A stretch of DNA of 64,000 nucleotides from Tolypeutes matacus (GCA_026826555.1 JAKSZT010037198.1:6805775-6869774), one strand, 5' to 3'. Counted from the first letter of the stretch, positions 46,801 to 56,715 are shown. Notes: a model not told the origin generated them from the sequence alone. Numbers and translations: made by a program.

Positions 46801-46982
46801 AGGTTCAATCCCTGGCCCCTGGTACCTCAAAACAAAAACAAAAGCAAAAACAAAACAGATTATTCCTTATGTATAACCCCTTACCTGACATTTTGAGTAG
46901 GATTCCACCTTTCAGAGGGTAGTTCTCCACTCTGTGGGTCATCTACAGGCGGATGAAGAATCGAAATGCATACATCTCCATT
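22596..46982 (-). CDS. UBE2R2: UBE2R2, 3' part (three coding exons, spliced)
   Basis: Ubiquitin-conjugating enzyme E2 R2, a paralogue of CDC34/UBE2R1. The family takes ubiquitin from E1 onto a catalytic cysteine and works with cullin-RING (SCF) ligases, building K48 chains. In transcript order the exons are 46982-46885, 26718-26584 and 22815-22596: 453 nt giving 150 codons plus stop, the last 150 of the usual 238 residues. The first exon begins [12 protein letters not shown], so the active Cys (residue 93 of the family) is the fifth residue, followed by the acidic-loop insertion characteristic of the CDC34 class. The tail [20 protein letters not shown] ... [10 protein letters not shown] separates UBE2R2 from CDC34. 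Upstream exons lie beyond the window. All splice sites are AG/GT and the frame is intact. Confidence 0.96.
22904..22996 (+). mobile_element. Short tRNA SINE, UBE2R2 last intron
   Basis: Head GGGGAACGGATGTAGCTCAA, box B GGGTTCAATCCC, A run. TSD AAGATTCCT(T)AT. It sits 88 bp upstream (in transcript sense) of the last UBE2R2 acceptor, and antisense to that gene. Confidence 0.9.
23230..23630 (+). mobile_element. L2 LINE 3' fragment
   Basis: Classic L2 landmarks in order: GTAAAATCCAAATACTTTAT, CCTTCCATGATCTATCTGCT, AATGTGAGCTTCATTGGAGC and TAGTAGGTGTGCAATAAATA. Confidence 0.85.
23631..25269 (-). other. UBE2R2 intron, diverged repeat debris
   Basis: AT-rich sequence with L2-like phrases (CTCATTTCAGTTTCCCTAC; CATCTCCTGGAGGAGAG) but no clean element boundaries and no coding potential. 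Confidence 0.45.
25270..25862 (+). mobile_element. Solo LTR of an endogenous retrovirus (candidate)
   Basis: A 593-bp block beginning TGAAGCAGGC and ending AGTAACA, flanked by CTTA at 25266-25269 and 25863-25866. It contains a TTTAAAA promoter-like box near 25532 and AATAAA at 25777-25782. TG...CA ends with a 4-bp duplication are typical of class I (gamma-like) elements. There are no internal genes. Confidence 0.6.
26584..26718 (-). CDS. UBE2R2: UBE2R2 exon (135 nt)
   Basis: On the minus strand the acceptor is TGTTTCTAG and the donor GTAAGG. The exon encodes [20 protein letters not shown] and continues [20 protein letters not shown] to AEII, the C-terminal helices of the UBC fold. Its length is a multiple of three, with the same split-Arg phase at both ends. 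Confidence 0.96.
27099..27278 (+). mobile_element. DAS-type SINE, young copy
   Basis: An intact head and palindromic GGCCCCGGGTTCGGTTCCCG, ATAAATGAATAAATAAATAA tail. TSD AGAAAAATTACA on both sides. Confidence 0.93.
27550..27760 (+). mobile_element. L2-like fragment with internal repeat
   Basis: TTTACTGTGTACCTATTGTG ... GACATACAATGGTGAACAAG ... CTTATAAGTCTAGAGG matches the L2 consensus order. The TGTTTACTGTGT...CAGAGGCAT phrase occurs twice (27558 and 27608). Confidence 0.7.
28158..28249 (+). mobile_element. Short tRNA SINE
   Basis: GGGGGAGTGGGTGCAGCTCA head, box B GGGTTCAATCC, CTCCTAAAAAAAG tail. Confidence 0.82.
28579..28770 (-). mobile_element. DAS-type SINE, first of a same-site pair
   Basis: On the minus strand: complete head, box A and B, ATAAATAAATAAAAAATC tail. 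CTCATGTTTACTCTTTT precedes it (28565) and follows it (28771). Confidence 0.92.
28787..28915 (-). mobile_element. Short DAS SINE, second of a same-site pair
   Basis: On the minus strand: head GGGGTCGGATGTGGCTCAAC, GGGTTCGATCCCCGGGAC-type box B and a long A/T tail. CTCATGTTTACTCTT occurs again at its far side (28916-28930). Confidence 0.92.
29830..29945 (+). mobile_element. MIR-like ancient SINE
   Basis: TAAGATAAATATTATTAATC then CTATTTTTATAGAATGGAAG and a loosely conserved ACTACCTGCC; this matches the MIR core order with heavy divergence. Confidence 0.5.
30527..30562. repeat. CCCCACCACC minisatellite-like duplication
   Basis: CCAATCCCCACCACCAA occurs back to back with a near copy, followed by further CCACC units. 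Confidence 0.7.
30869..30890. repeat. (CA)n microsatellite
   Basis: Eleven uninterrupted CA units. Confidence 0.95.
31050..31935 (+). mobile_element. L1 3' end, armadillo subfamily
   Basis: The 3' end GAAATAATGAAAATGCTCTA ... TTGTATGCTTTATTGATATG ... CAATAAAGTTGATTTG followed by an A-rich tract recurs almost exactly at 55735-55880. The upstream limit is uncertain. Confidence 0.6.
32437..32615 (+). mobile_element. DAS-type SINE inside L1 ORF1
   Basis: Intact head, box A/B and AATAAATAAATAAAATC tail. TSD AAAACAACTAATCA on both sides. Confidence 0.92.
32699..32909 (+). mobile_element. Dimeric tRNA SINE (copy 1)
   Basis: The left monomer (GGCTCAAGCAGTTGAGTGCC ... GGTGCCTCCTG), lacking its first bases, is joined by AACAACAAGCAAACAAAAAA and TCAACTCA to a right monomer (GGGGAGCTGATGGGGCTCAG ... 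CCTGGAACCT) and an A run. The same arrangement recurs in the window. Confidence 0.8.
32960..33045 (+). mobile_element. SINE fragment
   Basis: Only the middle of a tRNA SINE remains (GAGCATCTGCATCCTGTG ... CCTGGGTTCAAT) followed by A-rich sequence. Confidence 0.5.
34381..35168 (+). repeat. 394-bp tandem duplication in L1 5'UTR
   Basis: Landmarks repeat at a constant 394-395 bp offset: GA(A/G)CTATTC(T/C) at 34381 and 34776, CATTTTGA at 34551 and 34945, GAGGAAGCT at 34681 and 35075. Confidence 0.9.
35168..36040 (+). repeat. About eight ~109-bp monomers in L1 5'UTR
   Basis: A phrase like CCAATAGGACAGGAGGGGG followed by CTTCCTCAGCCTCTCTGGGC recurs near 35177, 35292, 35402, 35510, 35620, 35727, 35832 and 35945, spacing about 105-115 bp, with increasing divergence to the right. 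Confidence 0.85.
38437..38534 (+). mobile_element. Short DAS SINE in L1 ORF2
   Basis: GGGGCAGATGTGGCTCAAAT head, GGGTTCGATCCCCAGGACC box B, A run. TSD near AAGAATACAGCA. Confidence 0.9.
38952..39300 (+). mobile_element. Long SINE with two tRNA-like heads
   Basis: The first head is GGAAGTGGATGTGGCTCAAA and a second, GGGAGTTGAGGTGGCTCAGT, begins at 39110; each is followed by its own box B. A common tail follows with CAGCAAATGGACACAGAGAG and ATAAATAAAATC. TSD ATACTATG on both sides shows that the two parts inserted as one unit. Confidence 0.85.
39462..39549 (+). mobile_element. Short tRNA SINE in L1 ORF2
   Basis: GGAGTGGATATAGCTTGGTA head, GGTTCAATCCCTGG box B, A run. Confidence 0.82.
40626..40838 (+). 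mobile_element. Dimeric tRNA SINE (copy 2)
   Basis: Left monomer 40626-40707, linker AACAACAAGCAAAACAAATG then CCAATTCAGGG, right monomer ending CCTTGGAACCTC. It interrupts L1 ORF2 between ...CAAATTCAACACAAT and AATCCCAATGAAAAC. Confidence 0.85.
41453..41554 (+). mobile_element. Short DAS SINE in L1 ORF2 3' part
   Basis: GGGGTCGGATGTGGCTCAAC head, GGGTTCGATCCCCGGGACC box B, ATAAATAAATAAATAA tail. TSD AAAATTGGCCAAAGA. Confidence 0.92.
42301..43475. other. L1 3'UTR-like debris
   Basis: Phrases shared with other L1 3' ends here (GGACTGTATAACACAG-like, ATGGACTGTGGTTAACAGTA) to about 43010, then unannotated AT-rich intron. No gene seen. Confidence 0.45.
43476..43689 (+). mobile_element. DAS-type SINE with 12-bp box B deletion, first of an abutting pair
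   Basis: The head is complete, but TTTACC runs straight into CCGGGTTCGATTCCCGG, losing ATATGGGAGGCC. Tail ATAAATAAGTAAGTAAGAC. Confidence 0.88.
43690..43881 (+). mobile_element. DAS-type SINE, second of an abutting pair
   Basis: Begins directly after the tail of the previous SINE. Intact head, AATAAATAAATAAAATC tail and a 20+ base A run. Confidence 0.92.
44067..44330 (+). mobile_element. Unclassified interspersed repeat
   Basis: TGTGATGGTTAGGCTAATGT then CAACTCGGCCATG and CAGTTGTTTGGTCAAGCAGG is a widespread mammalian repeat phrase. It may be an LTR start; ends are not resolved. Confidence 0.4.
44490..44820 (+). mobile_element. Old L1 3' end
   Basis: GACTGCATATAATATGATTC then CATTTACAGGAATTGC and GAGTTACATCTCAATAAAGC are typical of older mammalian L1 3' ends. 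Confidence 0.65.
45196..45385 (+). mobile_element. DAS-type SINE, perfect TSD
   Basis: Perfect 15-bp duplication AAGAATTTAGTTTCA at 45181-45195 and 45386-45400, intact box A and B. One of the youngest copies. Confidence 0.95.
46609..46858 (+). mobile_element. Dimeric tRNA SINE (copy 3)
   Basis: Left monomer GGGAGCAAATGTGGCTCAAG to TGGTGCCTCCT, a linker ending CAACAAGCAAAACAAATG and CCAACTTGG, right monomer ending CCTGGTACCTC. It lies 27 bp from the UBE2R2 catalytic exon donor. Confidence 0.85.
46885..46982 (-). CDS. UBE2R2: UBE2R2 exon with catalytic cysteine (98 nt)
   Basis: On the minus strand the acceptor is TTTCATAG and the donor GTAAGG. The exon encodes [20 protein letters not shown] followed by [12 protein letters not shown]. 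The catalytic Cys codon TGC is at 46970-46968. The [14 protein letters not shown] segment is the acidic loop found in CDC34/UBE2R enzymes. The exon ends two bases into an Arg codon. Confidence 0.96.
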
Positions 46983-47789
46983 CTATGAAATACAAACATC
47001 ATATTCAGCAAATACTCATAAAGGAATGTAAAAAAAAAAAAAGATATCAGTTCTGTTGAAACTTCCTTTATTCCTAGAAAACTTGTTTTCTTAAAGATAC
47101 AGGGGAAAAAAACAATTTTGCTTTCACTTTACTTTCAAAATCAAAGTCAAAGAAGAATTAAACATCTTTTTAAAATTAATTTTGATTACTCTCCAAGCTA
47201 TAGTTCTTAGAAAAGAAACACATCTATGCCAGCATCCTTTAAAAAAAAGACAAAAAACAAAAACACTTATCACTTACAAACGGAAATAGACAAATATAAT
47301 ACATCAAGATACTTCAATAGTCTTGAGAAGCAACTAAATATATCCCTTTAATTTTAGACACATGTACCTTAAGGACATAAAAAGAAACAAAACAAATCTG
47401 ACTTTTCTTTAAAATCTGCGTAAAAAGATGCTACAATCACCTTTAACATCATTCAGTGGCTTCAATAACTGACTTACATTAACCCAAAAATATGCCATAT
47501 AGCAACTTAACCAAAACGCCCTCAGTATATTAACAGGAGAAATCACCACTATGGTTGTATTTTGCTTCATAAACCTAAATTATAGGACCTAGTCCACAAA
47601 TACATCTAATTTAATTCAAACATACATGGACTGCCTACAATATGCAATGCAGAGGGCTATTCAGTAGAAAAGACAAAGTTGAGTAAAATATAGTATCTGT
47701 TCTCTTAAGCCTCATCTGAAATGGAGAAGAAAAAAAAAAAAAAACACGTATAAGGAAGCATAACTACATACATTAAAGACCATAAATCT
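46983..47789 (-). other. UBE2R2 intron, no feature recognised
   Basis: AT-rich sequence upstream of the catalytic exon; I see no repeat boundaries or coding signal. Confidence 0.5.
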
Positions 47790-48973
47790 GACTTTGGGGA
47801 AGATGGAGGATTAGAGAGACACAGGACTCACTTCTCTCCCAGAAAAATAGCTAGAGGATAGGCAGAAATGGCCTGGAAAACAATGTTCTAAGATTTAGGA
47901 CACCAGGGAAAGGCTGGACACCATCCAGAAGAGAGACAGGGAGAGGAAAAGCATCTGGATGGGAAAACTCTCAGTAAAGGCTGATTGTACAGCTGCCAGC
48001 ACCCATCTCTCCATCTTTGGAGCACACAGCTATTAATTTGTTAGCATCTGGCCAGCAGCTACAGAAAAGGGGGGTGGGAGTGGGGGGTGGCGCAGGGATA
48101 CACTTCCTTTGGAAAAGGGAGAGAAAGGGCCGCACCCTTAGGCTGACTCAGCTTTTGGCGAACAAGTGTGGTCTACTGTGTCCCATGAGCATTTCCAGGC
48201 CAGGTAGGGCCATGTCATTGTTTACCCTGGAAGCTGGCACTAGGCTAAAGAGATCCAGCCCCTCTCATACAGCCTCCCTACTGATGAGGACTGGTTGTTG
48301 AGGATGCAGATGGGAGTGGAATTATATCTTACAAGGGAAAAGGGAGAGGCCTGCAGGCAAAGATTGGAGAACAGCTTCTGAGAAAATTTGGATAGTTAGG
48401 CTTTGAATAGCCCTGAGACAGGCTCCTCTGTCACTCTGTGAACACATTCCAACAAGGGTTTGAGCAGAGGTCTGCAGAAGAGCACCATCTGCTGGCAGAC
48501 CAAGGAAGTGCATGCAAGGGAAATAAAAGTAAATGAAAGAGGCTTTGCCAGGCCTTTACAGCCTACCTTGCCAAGGTGCTTTGAAGCACATTTGCAACCC
48601 ATTACAGGGTCCATGGCCCAGATCTGAGTAACCAAACAGGGACAATCCTAAAGAGCTAGAACAGACTGAACCAAGAATCAAAGAACAACAGTGACACACT
48701 GCCTCCCACCACTAAATCCCTATGCAAGAGAGAGAACTTGAACATCAGAGCAAACTCACCATCATAATCAGATGCCTAGACATCACCAAAAAATTACAAG
48801 CCATACTAAGGAAAAGGAAGATATGGTTCAAGCAAACAAACATACCAAAGCCCCAAATAAGACACAGGATATGAGACAACTAATCAACAAGATTCATATA
48901 AATCTTCTAAATCAAATCAATGAACCGAAGGTCAATATGACTAAAGAGATAAAGGACATCAAAAGACACTGGG

Positions 48974-49151
48974 GGGAAGCGGCTGTGGCTCAAGCAACTG
49001 AGCTCCCATTTACCATATGGAGGACCTGGGGTAGATCCCTGGGACCTCTTGTTAAAAAAAAAGAAGGAGAAAAAAGGCATCCCACACCTGCGCAGTGTGG
49101 AGAGGAAGCGACGCACCAAAAAGATGACGCAACCAGATAGGAAAGAAAAAA
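48974..49151 (+). mobile_element. DAS-type SINE in L1 ORF1
   Basis: TSD AAAAGACACTGGG at 48961-48973 and 49152-49164. The head is GGGAAGCGGCTGTGGCTCAA; the body is shorter and diverged. Confidence 0.9.
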
Positions 49152-49258
49152 AAAAGACACTGGGCAAGCACAGAGAAGATTTTGAAAATCTGAATAGAAA
49201 AGTAACAGAGCTTTATAGGAATGAAAGACACAATTGGTGATATAAAAAACACATTAGA

Positions 49259-49359
49259 GAGGAGCCAGTATAGATCAGTGGTTCAATGCTGGCCTCCCAC
49301 ATATGAGATCCTAGGTTCAATCACCAGTCCCTGAACCTTTAAAAAAAAAAAAAAAAAAA
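49259..49359 (+). mobile_element. Short tRNA SINE in L1 ORF1
   Basis: GAGGAGCCAGTATAGATCAG head, TAGGTTCAATCACCAG box B (diverged), 20-base A run. TSD ATTAGAG. Confidence 0.82.
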
Positions 49360-49826
49360 TTAGAGGCATACAACAGCAGCCTTGAAATTACAGAAGAAAG
49401 AATAAGAGATACAGAAGACAGAACAGCTGAAATTGAAGAATAGAGAAAATAAAAAATGGAAAATTTTAAGCAGGGGCTCAGGGAGTTGAAAGATAACATG
49501 AAGCATAACAATATACATGCCATGGGAGTTCCAGAAGGAAAAAAGAAGGGAAAAGGAGGAGGAAGCGTATTTGAGGAAATAATGGCTGAAAATTTCCCAA
49601 CTCTCATGAAAGAAATGAATTTACATGTCCAAGAAGTACAGCATACCCCAATCAGAATAAATTTGAATAGATCTCCTCCAAGACATACTACTCAGAAATG
49701 TCAAATACCAAAAATAAAGAGCTAGAACAATTCAGAAAGCAGCAAGAGAGAAGCAAACCATCGCATACAAAGGACGCCCAAGTAAGACTTAGTGTAGTAT
49801 TTCTTATCAGAAACCATGGAGGTGAG

Positions 49827-49940
49827 GGGGGCGGATGTGGCTCAAGTGGTTGGGCCTCCGTCTCCCATATGGAGGGACCTGGGTTTGATCCCCAGGACCT
49901 CCTGGTAAAATTAAAAAAATAAATAAATAAATAAAAAGGA
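49827..49940 (+). mobile_element. Short DAS SINE in L1 ORF1
   Basis: GGGGGCGGATGTGGCTCAAG head, AAATAAATAAATAAAT tail. TSD ACCATGGAGG(T/C)GAG. Confidence 0.92.
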
Positions 49941-50565
49941 GACCATGGAGGCGAGAAGACAGTGGTATGATATAATTAGGATACCGAAAGAGAAAATTTT
50001 CTAGCCAAGAATTCTTTACCCAACAAAACTGTCCTTCAAATATGAAGGTGAGTTTAAAATATTCATAAATAAACAGAAACTAAGAGTTTTTAAAAAAGAA
50101 CTTGGCCTTGCAGGAAGCACTAAAGGGAGCCCCTTACAGCTAGAAAGGAAAAGACAGGAGAGGCCTGGAGAAGAGTGTAGAAGGGAAGACTATCAGAAAG
50201 GATAACCAAAAGAATAAAAAGACAGAGAAAAAATAAGATATGACATGTGAAAGCCAAAGAATAAAATGGTGGAAGTAAATAATGCATTTACATTAATATC
50301 TCTGAATGTGAATGGATTAAACACCCCCAACAAAAGGTATATTTTTTCCTTTTGGAGTAATGAAAACATTCTAAAATTGACTGAGGTGATAATAGCAGAA
50401 CTCTGTGAAGAAAATGAGAGCCATTGAGTGTACAGTTTGAATGGATTGTATAAATCATGGGACTGTATAACACAGAGAATCCAGTGGTAGGTGATGGACT
50501 GTGGTTGAAAGACAAATATAACATTTTCTCCTGAATGATAACAAATATATAATACTAACACAGGG

Positions 50566-51315
50566 TGTGGCAGTTTGATATTGTTTATGAATTCCAAAAT
50601 AGATACTGGATTATGTTTGTAAACTGGTCTGCTGTTCCTCTGAGCATATTATATTGTATTGGATTCAGAGGTTTCACTTTTACTTGATTAAATTATGATT
50701 ACGGCTTTGATTGGGCCACGTCAGTAGGACGTTGAGTCCATGCCCCCTTGGTGGATGGGGACTCACAGAGAAAACGACAGGACAGAGGAGTTAGTGGGAG
50801 TTTTAATGCTGGAGCCCCAGGAAGTAACTACACAAAGAAGCAAATACCATGGGAAACGGATGTGGCTCAAAAGGTTCGGCGTCCGTCTACCATATGGAGA
50901 GACAGGGATTCGATCCCTGGTACCTCCCGGTAAAAAAAAAGAAGCAAATACCTGAGGAAAGAGAAGGCTCCCAGATGAGCCTTTAGCCTGACAGTTTACA
51001 GCTGACCTTGTGGAGCGAGCAGAGCAACTGAGCCAAGAGAGAAACGAAACATGCCCCAGCAGAGAGACAAGACTTATCCCAGCCAACAGCTGATACTGGA
51101 AGAAGATGGGACCACAGAGTCTTGAGAGAGAGGAAGCCTGAACCCTTGCAGACGTTGGCACCTATCTTGCTCCAACACGTGGCAAAAGACTTTGATGAGG
51201 GAAGTAAATTATGCATTATGGCCTAGTAACTGTAAGCTTCTACCCCAAATAAATACCCTTTATAAAAACCAACAGATTTCTGGTATTTTACATCAGCACC
51301 CCTTTGGCTAAAACA
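50566..51315 (+). mobile_element. Solo LTR (candidate, ERVL-like by TSD length)
   Basis: Begins TGTGGCAGTTTGATATTG and ends CTTTGGCTAAAACA, with CAGGG on each side (50561-50565 and 51316-51320). An AAATAAAT poly(A) signal lies near 51247. About 640 bp once the inner SINE is removed. Five-bp duplications are typical of ERVL/MaLR, but the similarity of flank and termini extends to 12 bp, so the boundaries are not unique. Confidence 0.6.
50849..50937 (+). mobile_element. Short DAS SINE inside the LTR
   Basis: GGGAAACGGATGTGGCTCAA head, GGATTCGATCCCTGG box B. TSD AAAGAAGCAAATACC at 50834-50848 and 50938-50952. Confidence 0.93.
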
Positions 51316-54300
51316 CAGGGTGTTTATAACTGGTTGTGTTAGCGGAAAAATACACCAACTGTAAGATATGAGCTATAGTTAGTAGTAATATTTTTATGAT
51401 GTTCTTTCATAGTTTGTAACAAATGTTTCACAAAGAGGCACAGTGTTGGTGGTGGGGAGATGTATGGAAGCCTTGTATGATGATATGCATGTTTGTTTTG
51501 TAAACTGAAAAATGTTACTATACACTTATTGTTTATGTTCATGTTTGAATGATATACTTAAATAAAATTTTATTTAAAACAAAGATATAGGCTGACAAAA
51601 TGGATAAAAAAACATAAGCCATCCATATATTGTCTACAAGAGACTTATCTTAGATCCAGGGATATATTCTACACAAAGGGTAGCCAAAAAAAGAGCAGGG
51701 ATAGCTATACTAATATTGGACAAAACAGACTTTAAATGCAAAAACATTAGAAGAAATGCAGAACTATATATTAATATTAATATATTAAATGAATTTAAAA
51801 GAGATAATCTACCAGGAAGAAATAACAGTAATATATTTTAGGGCACCTAACTAGGGTGCCCCAAAATACATGCGGCAAACTCTGGCAAAAACGAAGGGAG
51901 AAATAGACATCTCTACAATAATAGTTGAAGATGTCAACACACCACTCCCAACATTAGATAAAATAACTAGACAGAAGATCAACAAGGAAAGAGAAAACCT
52001 GAACAATATGATAAATGAGCTGGGTGTAACAGACATACAGAATGTTGCATCCCAAATAAGCAGGCTATACATTCTTCTCAAGTGCTCCTGGATCTATCTC
52101 CAGGTCACAAAGCGGGTCTCAATAAATATAAAAATATAAATTATACAAAGCACCTTCTCAGATCATGATGGAATGAAGCTGGAAATTATAATAGACATGA
52201 AAGGGGGAAATTCTCAAATGTGTGGAGGCTAAACAACACACTCCTAATCAATGGGTCAAAGAAGAAATTGTAAGAGAAATTAGTAATGAGCTTGAGATGA
52301 AAGAAAATGAGAATACAACTTATCAAAACTTATGAGATACAGTGAAGGCAGTGCTGAGAGGGAAATTTATAGCCCTAAATGCCTATATTTAAAAAGAAGA
52401 AAGAGCTAAAACCAAAGACCTAACTGAACAACTGGAGACAACTGAAAAAGAGCAGCAAACCAACCCCAAAGCAAGCAGACAGAAAAAAATAAAGATTGGA
52501 GCAGAAATAAATGAAATTGAGAACAACAACAAAAAAAAATAATGAAAATCAACAAAACTTTGAGAAGATCAATAAAATCAACAAACCCTTAGCTAGATAA
52601 ACAAAGAAAAAAATACAGAAGATGCACATAAATAAGGAATGAAAGGGGGGACATGAACTGACACCAATGAAACAAAAGGGATCATAAGAGGATATTATAA
52701 GAAACTGTATGCTAACAAATCAGACAACGATGAAATGGACAAATTCCTACAAATGTACAACCTACACTGATGCTACAAGAAATACAGGAACTCAACAAAT
52801 CAACCACAAGTAAAGAGATTGAGTCAGTCATTAAAACTCTTCCAACAAAGAAAAGTCCAGGAACAGAGGGCTTCACAGCTGAAATTTACCAAACATTTCA
52901 AAAATTAACACCAATCCTGTTTCATCTCTTCTAAAACATTGAAGAGGAAGGAAAATTACCCAACACATTTTATGAAGCCAACATCACCCTAATACCAAAG
53001 CCAGATAAAGATACTACAAGAAAAGAAAATTACAGACCAATTTTTCTAATGAACATAGATACAAAAATTCTCAACAAAATATTTGCAATTAGAATCCAAG
53101 TGTATACTGAAAGAATTATACACCATGACAAGTGGGATTTATTCCTGGTATGCAAGGGTGGTTCAACATCAGAAAATCTATTAACATCAGATACCACATT
53201 AACAAATCTAAGGGAAGAAACCACATGACCATCTCGATTGATACAGAAAAGGCATTTGATAAAATTCAGCATCCTTTCTTGATAAAAACACTTCAAAAGA
53301 TAGGGAGAAGGAAAGTTCCTCAACATAATAAAGGGCATGTATGGAAAACTCACAGCCAACATCATATTCAATAGAGGAGGTTGAAAGCTTTCCTCTAAGA
53401 TCAGGAACGAGACAAAGATGCCCACTGTCACCACTCTTATTCAACATTTTGCTAAAAGTTCTAGCTAGAGCAATTAGACAAGAAAAAGAAATACAAGGCA
53501 TCCAAATAGGAAAAGAGGAAGTAAAACTCTCAGTATTTGCAGATGACCTGATCCTATATTTAGAAAATTCCAAAATGTCTACAACAAAGCTATCAGAAGT
53601 AATAAATGAGTTCAGCAAAGTGGCAGGATACAAAATCAACATGAAAAAAATCAGTAGCATTTCTATTCACTAGTAATGAGCAAGCTGAGGAGGAAATTAA
53701 GAAAAAAAAAATCCCATTTACAATAGCAACAAAAAGACTCAAATATCTAGGAATTAATTTAAGAAAGAATGTAAAGGATCAGAAAACTACAAAACACTGC
53801 TAAAAGAAATCAAAGAAGACCTAAACAAATGGAAGGACATTCCATGTTCATTGACTGGAAGACTAAACATTGTGAAGACACCAATTCTACCCAATTTGAT
53901 TTATAGATTCAATGCAATACCAATCAAAATTCCAACAGCTGGCTTCACAAAAATAGAAAAGTCAATTACCAAGTTTACTTGGAAGGGAACAGGGTTCTAA
54001 ATACTAAAAACATCCTAAAAATGAAGAGCAACATGGGAGGAATTTCACTGCCTGACCTTGAAACATATTACAAAGCTACAGTGGTCAAAACAGCATGGTA
54101 CTGGCATAAAGATAGACACATCGATCAGTGGAATAGAACTGAGAATCCAGAAATAAACCTTCACCTATACAGCCAACTGGCTTTCTACAAACCTACCAAG
54201 TCCGTGTTAATGGGACAAAATAGTCTCTTCAACAAATGGTGCTGGGAGAACTGGATATCTATAACCAAAAGAATGAAAGAGGACACCTATCTCACTCCTT

Positions 54301-55875
54301 ATATAAGAATCAACTCAAAATGGATCAAAGACTTAAATATAAAAGCCAAGACCATAAAACTACTAGAAGAAAATGTAGGGAAGCATCTTAAAGGCCTTGT
54401 AGTATGTGGTGGTTTCTTGGACCTCACACCCAAAGCACGCAAACAAAAGAAAAAATAGATAAATGGGACATTCTCAAAATTAAACACTTTTGACTTTGTC
54501 AGAAGGGTGAAAAGGCAGCTGACTCAATGGGAGAAAATATTTGGAAATCACATATCCAATAATGGTTTAATATCCATGATATATAAAGAGATGTTACAAC
54601 TCAACAATAAAAGGACAAATGAATATTTTGTCTTCATCAAAGTATCCGACTAAAAAATGGGTGAAAGACTTGAAAATACAAATGTCCAAAGAAGAAATAC
54701 AAGTGGCGAAGAAACACATGAAAAAATTTTCAACGTCACTAGCAATTAGGGAAATGCAAATCAAAATTACAATGAAATATTATTTCACACCTATTAGACA
54801 GGCTGCTATTAATAAATCAGAAAACTGTAAATGTTGGAAAGGATGTGGAGAGATAAAAACACTTATTCACTGTTGGTGGAAATTAAGAATGGTACAGTCA
54901 CTGTGGAGGACTATTTGGCAGTTCCTAAAGAAGCTGACTATAGACTTGCCATAGGACCCGGCAATACCATTGCTAGGTATATACCCAGAAGAACTGAAAG
55001 TAGTGACATGAATAGGTATCTGCACACTGATGTTCACTGCAGCATTATTCTTAATAGCCAAAAGCTGGAAACAATCCAGGTGTCCATCAACTGAAGAATG
55101 GATAAATAAACTGTGGCGTATACATACGATGGAATATTATGCAGCGGTATGAAGAAATGAAATTGTGAAACATATGACAACATGAATGAACATGGAGGAC
55201 ATTGAGTGAAGCAAGCCAGACACAAAAGGACAAATATTGTATGATTGCCCTATTATGAATTAAACATATTATGTGAGATATAAATATATTATGTGAAATA
55301 TGAATATGGGCAGAAATGCATATATTCTGCATAAGATCATTTTTCTGTGAAACTGAACAAATTAATACTAAAAAATGTTAATATCAGACAAAAAACAAAA
55401 CATTTGCTGGGTGGGGGAGACCAGACAGAGTACTGCATATTGTGTGATTCCATTTATATGAAATGTAAATATAAATCAATTTGTGACGATAAAATGAAAT
55501 TGGTGATTATGTAGGTCTGAAGAAGGAATGCTAAGGGGTACAGAGTCTTTCTTTTTGGAGTAATGAAATTGTTCTAAAATTTTTGAGATAATGAATGTAC
55601 AACATTGTGAGTATACTAAAAGCCAGTGATTTTTACAGTTTGGATAGAATAGCCAGAAACAGTGGCTATGTACAGTGGGGGAAGCATAGAGAGATTGAGA
55701 GGTGAAGAATTTTCTTGTCTGTTTTTTGTTTTTTATTATTATTGAAATAATGAAAATGTTCTAATGACTGAAGTGATGAATGCACAACTATGTAATTATA
55801 CCAAATGAACAAAGTGTGATTGTACACTTTGGATGAATTGTATGCTTTATTGATATGTAGCAATAAAATTGATTT

Positions 55876-55911
<36 letters not shown>

Positions 55912-56715
55912 CAAACAGCCCAATTTAAAAATGGGCAAAAGACTTGAAGAAATACAAATGGAAAAAAAAAAAAACCACATGAAAAAATGTTCAACATCAA
56001 TAGCTACTAGGGATATGTAAATCAAAGTTAAAATGAGATATTTTACAACTACTACAATGGCCACTATTAAAAAAAGAAACAGAAAACTGCAAGTGTTGCA
56101 GAGAATGTGGAGAGATAGGAACACTTATTCACTGTTGGTGGAAATGTAGAATGGTACAGCCACTGTGAACGTCTGTTTGGTAGTTCCTAAGGAAGTTGGA
56201 TATAAATCTACCATGTGACCCTGCAATACCACTACTAGGTATATAACCAGAAGAATTGAGCACAGTGACACAAACAGACATCTGCATACTGATGTTCATA
56301 GCAACATTATTCACAATTGTCAAAAGGCAGGAACAACCCAGGTATCCATCAACTGATGAATGGATAAAGAAACCGTGGTATATACACATGATGGAATATT
56401 TTTCAGCTGTTAGAAATGAAGTATGAAACATATCTCAACGTGGATGAAACTGGAGGACATTATGCTGAGTGAAGCAAGCCAGGCACAACAGGACAAATGT
56501 TGTATGATATTTCTATTATGAACTAAATATAATGAGCAAACTCATGGAATTAATAGCTAGAATATAAGTCACCAGAGAATAGAATGTGGTTAAAGAATGA
56601 AAAGCTGAGGTTTAATCTATGCAGAATTGGTAATAAGTTGTTTGGAAATGTATAGAAATGGTAAAAGGCTAAAACAGGACTTGCAATTTGTAGCGTTAAC
56701 ATATGGTCATGGTTT

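Larger units (their letters stand above)
50341..51577 (+). mobile_element. L1 3' fragment nested at the ORF2 start of a larger L1
   Basis: Outer ORF2 sequence stops at CCCCAACAAAAGGTAT and resumes at AACAAAGATATAGGCTGAC, an imperfect 11-bp duplication. The insert is a 3' L1 end (GAGTAATGAAAACATTCTAA ... GATATACTTAAATAAAATTT). Confidence 0.75.

Noticed and set aside
54831..55094. Short ORFs with cysteines in the L1 region as independent genes
   Set aside because: They are segments of the L1 ORF2 C-terminal domain, broken by stops and frameshifts.
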